This document shows positions 5,718 to 12,334 of a stretch of 12,334 nt of DNA, in pieces (within the stretch, counting starts at the first letter, position 1; the number at the start of each line of letters is the position of its first letter). This DNA is from Chryseobacterium gleum (GTDB taxonomy: Bacteria; Bacteroidota; Bacteroidia; Flavobacteriales_D; Sanyastnellaceae), in NCBI GenBank assembly GCA_943330925.2, contig CALQJP020000037.1, positions 1-12,334 on the forward strand, read 5' to 3'. The notes beneath the pieces were generated by a model. That model saw only the letters and a list, made by a program, of their open reading frames with translations, did no database searches and was not told where the DNA came from. The position numbers and the translations under genes were made by a program.

Positions 5718-8700
5718 ATGATGAAAAAACGGAAACACCAATCTACATGCATGTACCCTTTATCTCAAGGCCCGATGCTTCTAATGGCGATACTACTTTC
5801 AATGGCCGGTCAAAGCCAAATCATATTACCCTATGATTCGCTTCGAATCAATCCGATGATTGCGATGACAGCGAAACCGGTAGTGGGTACTTTTGACCTC
5901 TTACATATTAAAAGTATTCCGTATCCAAACCCTGATTTTTCACCCGGCGGACTTTTGCTTGAGAAGCAATTAAACTATCACGATGCATCCGATAACCTAG
6001 TGAATGAGGGTGTTCAGAGCGAGTGGATAGCGAATGCCGCAGGTGTTACAGAAGGAGGATATATCTACCCGGGGTTTGGGGTAGTTGCAACGATGGCCGA
6101 TCTGAATGGCGACAATACAGATGAATTAGTCTATGCCGTAGAAGGGGAATTCAATGCAATCCAACTCATTGTTTATCAGTTTGACCCTGTTACGGGAGCT
6201 CTTATTCCCTCTCCGGGATCAACCTTTTGCGGTTATACGCATGATTTGATTTACGCTTTCATCAATGTTAATCTACTAGGCACTGTGCGCGTGCGCTTAG
6301 AAAGAATCGACGTGGACTACGATGGTACCGATGAAGTGGGGATTGCCTATTATTCGTCGACAAGCTCAGCTGTTCATGTTGAAATTTGGAAAGGGGCCCT
6401 TATTGATGGAACTTTATCTGTCACAAATACAGGCACCTTAGTCGTTCCATACGCTTTCCAGCCGGACGACACACATGATAAATGGGACGTCGATTATGGC
6501 GATTTTAATTTAGATGGTCGCCCAGAAATGGTTTTTGCAGATGCATCAGATGTAACACTTTATGAGTTACAGTACAATTCTGCCGCCGGCACATCGGTTG
6601 AATTTATCGAAAAAGCGAGCATACCTCTAAATTTCGGTGTTAGTTGGGGGCCTAATTATATTGGAGTTCCCACTTTAGCCGTCGGTGATTTCAATGGCGA
6701 TTTAATACCGGAAATTTTCGCAGTAACCTGGGAAAATTTGGGTGAGAGTATAATCATGAGAAACCTCTTTCAGGTGGGGGATGATCCGACCACAGCCGCA
6801 GTAGACTACCTCGAAAAACTTGCCTTTGCATATACTCCTGAGTTTGATTTAAACTGGCAAAGCACGGATTTTATTGGTTATGGCGTAAATGTGGCTTATC
6901 TGGATGTTGAATCCGCCGATATCGACAACAACGGTCGCGATGAACTATTGGTGTATCACAGATCGAACCAGTACTGGGATGGTATCGGTTACCTTAATAA
7001 TGAGATGTTCACGACCGTGTTGGCCTGCAACACCCCCAGCCTTGCCGACTGGCAAGAGACCGACTACCTTGACCTCAACGGAAATGTAATTCCTAACGTG
7101 CCACTGCAGCGTTTATCAGCAGGAAGCTCCGCCACCAACGATTTAAAAATCCCCGTCGATGTATCACTCAGCGGATATTCCGGTTTGAATTCTACCTTCG
7201 GAAGTTTTTGGACACAGGGAATCGATAACTCAATTCGCTCGATGTGTTATGGCGATATACAGGGGGATGCCTATACAGTGAAGAATCAGCGAAAAACATC
7301 CATGAGCAATATTTCACAGCCTATTTTCATCTTATCTGCCCCTCCGGTGCACTCCGATGATATCAACGGGGTGTTTACAGATCTTGCTTGCAGCGGAGAT
7401 AATTGCGAAGGTTTCAGCACTACACTTTTTTTAGAAACCACACAGAATATTTCCGTATCCAATACCATTCACAGCGATTGGAGCATGGGGGCATATGCAG
7501 GTGTCGGATTTGATTTACCCTTCGGGCTGGGCAGTGTAAGTGCTAAACTGGGTGCTACCTATGGCGAATCGTATGAAAACATACAGGCAAGCTCACAAAC
7601 CGTAACCATTACTGAAGAAAGAACCGCCGATGGAGATGATAGCTACCTCGTTTCGAAAGTGGATTACGTGGTCTATGAATACGACGTATTCAAAGGCAAT
7701 GAATTTGCTACGAAATTGATTTCTGTTCATCCCAAATTGATTAACAATGAACCTCAAATGACTTGGATTAACGGAAAAAATCTGGATGGTTTGATTGAGA
7801 CTCATGAAATCGGCAACATACTTTCCTACAGAAGGCCGAATGATACGCCCCTTTCCGGAAATGAAATCCTCATTAGTTTGAATAACTACGATGTTACAAG
7901 CGGATCATCATCTGTAACATTCGACCAGGCAGAGCAACAAGGTTTGGATCAGAGTACCTCATGGGATCAAGGTCTATCTGCTTCTGCTGACTTTCAGGTA
8001 GGCGCAGTGGAAGCCGGCATCGAAGGAGCATACAATTGGGGTGGACTTTCGACACACGGCGTTTCGTATGAAACCAGTACTTCCGTTCAAGTGAATTTCG
8101 GAAGTATCAATACTTCCTACACTGCACCCTACTTCATCAAGCCGCTTATTTCCCTCAATAACGGTGGTGGAATCTCTGTCCAATACGAAGCAGAACCTAT
8201 TTTACCTACGTTGGGCGCAAGTAACGTTTGGAATACTCCCGGTAGTGAGTTGGATTACACCAACCACGATTTATCCTGGAGCCTGCCCTGGAGGTTAGAC
8301 ATTCAGCGTGGCGTACAAGATGTTATTCCAACGAATACCAGAAAATGTCGATCTATTTGGGTTACCAAACCACTCGACAACAATGTAGGATATGATGCAT
8401 CGGCTACCGATCCAAACTTCACGATTAAAGAACCCCTTCTCCGCAACCCAATGCCCGGCTCTACAGTAAATATTCATGCACGGGTATTCAATTATTCAAC
8501 AGAAATATCAGAGCAATCGTTGGTGAGTTTTTACCTCGGACATCCTGAACTTGATGGACTGATGTTGTCTGATGTGAATGGAGTAACATCGGTTGTTGTT
8601 CCGCCCATCCAGCCGCAGAATTACAGAGATGTCGTATTCACTGTCACATTGCCTACCGACGATACCAACGGTAGACTGTATGGCGTTATTGATCCGGAAA

Positions 8701-9059
8701 ACACTATGGAAGAATTCCACGAAAACAATAATCTAGGATGGGCTCCCATGGGGTATTATTACGCTTATCCAGACGAAATATTCTCAAGTGTTGCCGAACT
8801 TCCCAATAACCCGGAAAAATTGCGAGTATATCCAAATCCGGCTTCGAATAGTGCTCTCATCATGATCGAGCTGGGAAATAACACCCAACAGGCGACATTG
8901 AATATCGTGGACTTAAGTGGACGAGTTGTTCATTCAGAAAAAGTATTCAGCAACTCACAGCGAACTCTCGACCTTGGCTGCATTGATAATGGCATTTATG
9001 TGATTGAAGTTTTGTGTGAAAACAAAATTCACACAACGAAATTGATAGTCAATCACTAG
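5718..9059 (+). CDS. Large exported FG-GAP/CARDB protein with T9SS type A tail
   Basis: The protein has 1113 residues; two adjacent ATGs (5718, 5721) are possible starts. A basic N-terminus is followed by a hydrophobic stretch ending SMAGQSQ, a likely Sec signal. Residues about 120-450 hold five FG-GAP-type calcium-binding motifs: DLNGDNTDE (128), DVDYDGTDE (198), DFNLDGRPE (262), DFNGDLIPE (324) and DIDNNGRDE (401), suggesting an integrin-like propeller. Residues about 573-800 contain two similar segments of alternating hydrophobic and small/polar residues, centred on W588 and W749, that I cannot assign to a family. Residues about 916-1010 look like a CARDB (Ig-like) domain, with the ending DPENTMEEFHENNN. 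The last 80 residues from 1034 are a T9SS sorting domain (VYPNPASNS, VDLSGRVV, NGIYVIEV). It is probably a surface or released protein; function beyond binding is not established. Confidence 0.92.
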   Translation: MMKKRKHQSTCMYPLSQGPMLLMAILLSMAGQSQIILPYDSLRINPMIAMTAKPVVGTFDLLHIKSIPYPNPDFSPGGLLLEKQLNYHDASDNLVNEGVQSEWIANAAGVTEGGYIYPGFGVVATMADLNGDNTDELVYAVEGEFNAIQLIVYQFDPVTGALIPSPGSTFCGYTHDLIYAFINVNLLGTVRVRLERIDVDYDGTDEVGIAYYSSTSSAVHVEIWKGALIDGTLSVTNTGTLVVPYAFQPDDTHDKWDVDYGDFNLDGRPEMVFADASDVTLYELQYNSAAGTSVEFIEKASIPLNFGVSWGPNYIGVPTLAVGDFNGDLIPEIFAVTWENLGESIIMRNLFQVGDDPTTAAVDYLEKLAFAYTPEFDLNWQSTDFIGYGVNVAYLDVESADIDNNGRDELLVYHRSNQYWDGIGYLNNEMFTTVLACNTPSLADWQETDYLDLNGNVIPNVPLQRLSAGSSATNDLKIPVDVSLSGYSGLNSTFGSFWTQGIDNSIRSMCYGDIQGDAYTVKNQRKTSMSNISQPIFILSAPPVHSDDINGVFTDLACSGDNCEGFSTTLFLETTQNISVSNTIHSDWSMGAYAGVGFDLPFGLGSVSAKLGATYGESYENIQASSQTVTITEERTADGDDSYLVSKVDYVVYEYDVFKGNEFATKLISVHPKLINNEPQMTWINGKNLDGLIETHEIGNILSYRRPNDTPLSGNEILISLNNYDVTSGSSSVTFDQAEQQGLDQSTSWDQGLSASADFQVGAVEAGIEGAYNWGGLSTHGVSYETSTSVQVNFGSINTSYTAPYFIKPLISLNNGGGISVQYEAEPILPTLGASNVWNTPGSELDYTNHDLSWSLPWRLDIQRGVQDVIPTNTRKCRSIWVTKPLDNNVGYDASATDPNFTIKEPLLRNPMPGSTVNIHARVFNYSTEISEQSLVSFYLGHPELDGLMLSDVNGVTSVVVPPIQPQNYRDVVFTVTLPTDDTNGRLYGVIDPENTMEEFHENNNLGWAPMGYYYAYPDEIFSSVAELPNNPEKLRVYPNPASNSALIMIELGNNTQQATLNIVDLSGRVVHSEKVFSNSQRTLDLGCIDNGIYVIEVLCENKIHTTKLIVNH

Positions 9060-9081
9060 AAAAAACAAACAACCCATTAAA

Positions 9082-9113
9082 AAAAATAACTGCGCACGCG
9101 CAGTTATTTTTTT
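9082..9113 (+). terminator. Terminator after the FG-GAP/CARDB gene
   Basis: A 14-bp perfect stem (9082-9095 with 9100-9113) has a CACG loop, a GC-rich top (CTGCG/CGCAG) and an A-rich base whose complement forms the T-tract. Because the lower stem is A/T symmetric it could act on both strands, but no gene converges on it. Confidence 0.9.
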
Positions 9114-9167
9114 ATCATCAAATACATCGGCCAAGTTTAATTTCTCTTCTTCCAAATCCAAACAAAA

Positions 9168-10331
9168 ATGTGCAATAGCATGAATAAAAATCAACCCTAT
9201 TTTCTTCAGTACATACTGCTTGCAACGTTGACTTCTTCGATATCCTTTTTGTCAGCACAGCAATTTTCTTCTTTCGTTCAAAATCCGTTTTCGCTGACCT
9301 TCTTCCCGCAAAACTCAACGCCCTGCTTTGTTGATCTGGATGGCGATGGAGATATGGATATGATGGCAGGATCGGACACCGGCAACTTCCGATATTATGA
9401 AAATACCGGAATCGCAAGCTCACCGAATTTCGGAAGCTTTCAGCAAAATCCCTTCGGGCTCGTTTTCTTCCCTTCGAATTCAACTGTTGCCTTTGCCGAT
9501 TTAGACGACGATGGCGATCAGGATATGATGTCAGGTTCAGATAACGGTAATTTTCGCTACTACCAAAACATTGGTAACTCATCCACACCCGGTTTTACAA
9601 GCTATGTGCAGAATCCATTTCAACTAACATTCTTTTCCTCTTATTCAGCACCATCCTTCGTTGATTTAGACAACGACAATGACTTTGATATGATGGTTGG
9701 TTCGGATACAGGTAATTTCCGTTATTACGAAAATGTGGGATCGGCATCCAGCCCTCAGTTTGCATCTTTCCAGCAGAATCCCTTTTCACTGCAGTTCTTT
9801 GCACAGAACTCAACTCCCGCATTTGTTGATTTAGATAATGATGGCGATTATGATATGTTTTCGGGTTCCGACTCCGGCAACTTCCGATATTATGAAAACA
9901 TCGGAAGCGCCACTTCCCCTTCATTTCCCGCCTTCGTAACGAATCCGTTCTCAATCGTTTATTTCCCCACTCATTCAGCCCCGGCCTTTGTGGATATCGA
10001 TAATGACGGAGATAGCGATTTATTCTCGGGTAGTGATATCGGAAACTATCGCTACTATCAAAACACATCCACTCCAGCAGGAATTGAGGAACTTGATGAA
10101 ACTATTCGCGCATTTCCAAATCCATTTCAAAGCATATTCAATGTTGGATGTGCTGACGGCAGCAGCATCCTCGAACTGGAAGTGTTCGACGTTTCGGGTA
10201 AGAAGATCATTTCTACCTCACCATTCAGTTCACAAGCAACGGTTGACTTGTCGGACTATGCAAAAGGATTTTACGTTTTGAAAATCCGCACAAGCAATAG
10301 TTCGCGCACCATTCGACTCGAGCGCATCTAA
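9168..10331 (+). CDS. Exported five-repeat FG-GAP/VCBS-type protein with T9SS tail
   Basis: The protein has 387 residues. The ATG at 9168 follows an A-rich leader (AACAAAA); an in-frame ATG at 9180 is an alternative and starts nearer the signal peptide (YILLATLTSSISFLSAQ). Nearly all of the mature region is five 55-residue repeats, each with NPF, an FVDLDxDGDxD acidic loop typical of FG-GAP/VCBS calcium sites, and GSDxGNFRYYxN. In the third copy the loop reads DLDNDNDFD, with Asn in place of Gly. The C-terminus from about 10082 is a T9SS sorting domain (FPNPFQS, FDVSGKKI, KGFYVLKI, TIRLERI). Five blades is fewer than the seven of integrin propellers, so the fold may be an open or smaller solenoid or propeller. 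It is flanked by terminators on both sides and looks monocistronic. Confidence 0.92.
   Translation: MCNSMNKNQPYFLQYILLATLTSSISFLSAQQFSSFVQNPFSLTFFPQNSTPCFVDLDGDGDMDMMAGSDTGNFRYYENTGIASSPNFGSFQQNPFGLVFFPSNSTVAFADLDDDGDQDMMSGSDNGNFRYYQNIGNSSTPGFTSYVQNPFQLTFFSSYSAPSFVDLDNDNDFDMMVGSDTGNFRYYENVGSASSPQFASFQQNPFSLQFFAQNSTPAFVDLDNDGDYDMFSGSDSGNFRYYENIGSATSPSFPAFVTNPFSIVYFPTHSAPAFVDIDNDGDSDLFSGSDIGNYRYYQNTSTPAGIEELDETIRAFPNPFQSIFNVGCADGSSILELEVFDVSGKKIISTSPFSSQATVDLSDYAKGFYVLKIRTSNSSRTIRLERI
9264..10082 (+). repeat. Five tandem 165-bp FG-GAP/VCBS-type coding repeats
   Basis: The conserved Asn codon of NPF occurs at 9282, 9447, 9612, 9777 and 9942, exactly 165 bases apart each time. Copies start near 9264, 9429, 9594, 9759 and 9924; the last is slightly short. 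Copies 2 and 4 share FQQNPF while 1, 3 and 5 have FV or YV at that point, which hints that a two-copy unit was duplicated. Confidence 0.9.
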
Positions 10332-10352
10332 ACTAATTATCACAAATCTCTC

Positions 10353-10388
10353 ATCCCCATCCGATGCAAATTGGATGGGGATTTTTTT
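10353..10388 (+). terminator. Terminator after the five-repeat protein gene
   Basis: A 10-bp perfect stem (ATCCCCATCC, 10353-10362, with GGATGGGGAT, 10373-10382) is followed by seven Ts (10382-10388). It begins 22 bases after the stop codon. Confidence 0.9.
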
Positions 10389-10501
10389 ATTCCAAAATCG
10401 CCGATAGCATTTAATGAACGAATTATTTCTTCAGCCCCCCATGCTTTTCGCCATTTGCCCCTCTTAGCTCCCATCTCAAATTTTTGTATAACACGTATTT
10501 A

Positions 10502-10627
10502 ATGGTGTTCAAATATGCATTTGCAACCATATTTGGTGCTTTGACTGCCGTAACCAAAATTGAATCCTGGAAACAGAACAAAGACATTGCAATCGAATAC
10601 GTTTATGCAACATCGAAGCGAACCTAA
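10502..10627 (+). CDS. Possible small membrane peptide (41 residues)
   Basis: A short open frame runs from ATG 10502 to TAA 10625-10627. It would encode a peptide with a hydrophobic centre (YAFATIFGALTAV) followed by a charged, soluble end (WKQNKD...TSKRT). It lies alone in the gap between the terminator at 10388 and the cyclase start at 10689, in the same direction. No ribosome binding site is evident and frames of this length arise by chance, so this is a candidate only. I see nothing else supportable in 10389-10688. Confidence 0.22.
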   Translation: MVFKYAFATIFGALTAVTKIESWKQNKDIAIEYVYATSKRT

Positions 10628-10688
10628 CAATGATCCCGTCTGTTTTCTGAGCGTTCGTTGGGATAGTCAGCGATACTATTAAACAACC

Positions 10689-12334
10689 ATGATTTTGAAA
10701 AAACTTCTGCTGCTCGTATTAGTGTTCAGTTCATTTCCTGCCTTCGCGCAGAGCAATCGAATTGATGAGCAAAAAGATTTGATCCTAAATGATTCCCTGC
10801 CACCCGCAGAGGTTATGCTGAAGATGGCGCGTTATGAAAAATGGGGCACGGACCCCTTAGCGGTAGCCGAGTGGGAGCAGATAAAAAACCTCCTGCTTAG
10901 CAATAACGCGAATGGACTTTCCCTGCGCGATGAATACTTTATCTGCTATGCCGATTGCAACCGTTTTGCACAGTTGAAACAAATCGGTGCAGCACTGCAT
11001 TCCATCGAGTCGTTTTACAAAAAAGTAAAACCGCTGAACGACGATGAGCAATTATTGAATGTGTATGCGCTGTTTGTTACCATCTACAAGCAGTCAAACA
11101 TGTTTGACGATGCCCTGAAATACGCGCGATTGCAATATGACTTGAAATGCAAAAACAAGTCGTATGGCGAGATCATGGACTTTAGCAATGCATTTATCTG
11201 GGAGTTCTATGTTTTCGGTCGTGAAAAAAATGATTTGGCTCTTATTCAAGAGGCGCAAACCATGGGCGAAAATCGAATCAGCTATTTTGAAAAACACCCA
11301 TCGGATCAATCCGGAATTGGCGACGATTACAAGATCAACATCATGGCGTTGCTTCGATTGAAAAATTGGACGAAGGCCATTGAAATGTCTCAACGTGCAC
11401 TCACAACCTTCAAATTAGACTATGCAACTGCAGCTGATGGCGAACTGAACTACCACCGAAAATTAATGTGCTATCAGGCCGTAGCCTATGCGCGTATGCA
11501 AAATCGCGACAGTGCATTATTCTACATCAATCATCCGATCATGTATCAAAACACCGCCACCGATCGGAATGTCTTTATTCCATCCATTAAGAAGTTTCTG
11601 GATATAGATGAGCTGTTGGAGCGCATCAATGTGTTATCCATTTTAAATGAGCATAAACCGGCAGGCGACCTGGCTTACGATGCGGTGTATTCGCCCTATC
11701 AATTGAAAAATGAAGAATTTCGCGAATTCGTGAAGAGCTACTACGCACGGGTGTTTCTTGCGGCTGGTATGTTCAAGGAAGCAGCGGAGGGCTATAAGCT
11801 CGCAGCACAGCTGGCCGACTCTACCAGCAAGGAAAAGATCAAGCTGCTGACCGAAAAAGAGGTCACGCACAACCTGATCGAACTTGCGAACATCAGCGAA
11901 ATCAATCAAACCAAAGAAGAGATTGCCCAAAAGACATTGGATCGCCAAATCCTGGTTCGCAACATTTTCATGGGCGGATGTTCCCTGCTGCTCATCTTCT
12001 CGGGTGTGTTTTTCGTTCAGCGGAATAAGATCAAGAAAGGCAAAAAGTTGAGCGATGAATTGCTCTTAAACATTCTCCCCCATTCCATCGCCGAAGAACT
12101 AAAATCAAAAGGCAATGCCGAATCAAAACTGATTGATGAGGTAACCGTCTTGTTTACCGACTTCAAAGGATTCACGCAATTGTCGGAGCAATTCACTCCA
12201 CAAGAATTGGTTGCAGAAATCAACGAGTGTTTTTCGGCATTCGATCAGATCATGATCAAGCACAATGTGGAGAAAATAAAAACAATTGGCGATTCGTACA
12301 TGGCCGCGGGAGGCTTGCCGTCATCCAACAACAC
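10689..12334 (+). CDS. Class III adenylate cyclase with periplasmic helical (TPR-like) sensor (3'-partial)
   Basis: The frame is open from ATG 10689 to the window edge, giving 548 residues so far. Residues 1-21 form a signal peptide (MILKKLLLLVLVFSSFPAFAQ split here as MILKKLLLL and FPAFAQ). Residues about 22-415 are helical and resemble degenerate TPR repeats (for example WTKAIEMSQRALTTFK and AAGMFKEAAEGYKLAAQL). A membrane segment spans about 420-443 and is followed by a basic stretch (QRNKIKKGKK). The linker LLLNILPHSIAEELK is the usual lead into class III cyclase domains. The catalytic part shows the first metal-binding Asp in FTDFKGFT (D491) and the second in KTIGDSYMAAGG (D535), 44 residues apart as in known enzymes. 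Lys531 before TIGD is the residue type that favours ATP over GTP. The transition-state Asn/Arg lie beyond the window. It probably converts ATP to cAMP in the cytoplasm in response to an envelope signal. Confidence 0.9.
   Translation, partial: MILKKLLLLVLVFSSFPAFAQSNRIDEQKDLILNDSLPPAEVMLKMARYEKWGTDPLAVAEWEQIKNLLLSNNANGLSLRDEYFICYADCNRFAQLKQIGAALHSIESFYKKVKPLNDDEQLLNVYALFVTIYKQSNMFDDALKYARLQYDLKCKNKSYGEIMDFSNAFIWEFYVFGREKNDLALIQEAQTMGENRISYFEKHPSDQSGIGDDYKINIMALLRLKNWTKAIEMSQRALTTFKLDYATAADGELNYHRKLMCYQAVAYARMQNRDSALFYINHPIMYQNTATDRNVFIPSIKKFLDIDELLERINVLSILNEHKPAGDLAYDAVYSPYQLKNEEFREFVKSYYARVFLAAGMFKEAAEGYKLAAQLADSTSKEKIKLLTEKEVTHNLIELANISEINQTKEEIAQKTLDRQILVRNIFMGGCSLLLIFSGVFFVQRNKIKKGKKLSDELLLNILPHSIAEELKSKGNAESKLIDEVTVLFTDFKGFTQLSEQFTPQELVAEINECFSAFDQIMIKHNVEKIKTIGDSYMAAGGLPSSNN

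Noticed and set aside
9118..10068. Antisense frames of 156-157 codons over the five-repeat gene
   Set aside because: They arise from the 165-bp periodicity of the real gene and give arginine- and histidine-rich low-quality translations.
11164..12223. Short frames on both strands over the cyclase region
   Set aside because: All lie within the long open frame from 10689, which has cyclase motifs and runs off the window.

Overview
The window looks like chromosomal DNA from a free-living or environmental member of the Bacteroidota (Flavobacteriia or a near relative). The main evidence is a run of secreted proteins ending in type IX secretion system (T9SS) sorting tails, assembled from Ig-like/PKD-like, RCC1-like and FG-GAP repeats typical of that phylum. 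Start codons lack Shine-Dalgarno sequences and sit behind A-rich leaders, which also fits. I saw no rRNA, tRNA, CRISPR array or transposase.

Layout, all genes on the + strand: (1) 2-4471, the 3' part of a giant modular surface protein whose start lies upstream of the window. It carries five CGSYEW-type repeats, a seven-copy RCC1-like propeller, PKD-like domains and a T9SS tail. (2) 4472-4836, an intergenic region with a strong terminator, two oppositely oriented arrays of 7-bp repeats, and a two-copy direct repeat just before the next gene. (3) 4837-5661, a small exported FISUMP-domain protein. (4) 5718-9059, a large exported FG-GAP/CARDB protein with an unassigned middle region and a T9SS tail, followed by a terminator. 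(5) 9168-10331, an exported protein made of five exact-length 165-bp FG-GAP/VCBS-type repeats plus a T9SS tail, followed by a terminator. (6) 10389-10688, a gap that may encode a 41-residue peptide. (7) 10689 to the window edge, a class III adenylate cyclase with an exported helical (TPR-like) sensor region, one membrane segment and a cytoplasmic catalytic domain cut off by the window end.

The first four genes probably supply cell-surface or released adhesive or binding proteins through Sec and then T9SS. The last gene is a membrane signalling protein that would make cAMP in response to an envelope signal; a link to the cargo genes is not shown by the sequence. Terminators after genes 1, 4 and 5 suggest mostly separate transcripts, with 4837-5661 and 5718-9059 possibly co-transcribed. 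The most notable observations are two domain insertions into host repeats in the first gene, the near-invariant RCC1 scaffold with variable loops, the inverted heptamer arrays, and a pair of amphipathic beta-hairpin-like segments in the 1113-residue protein that resemble pore-forming hairpins.
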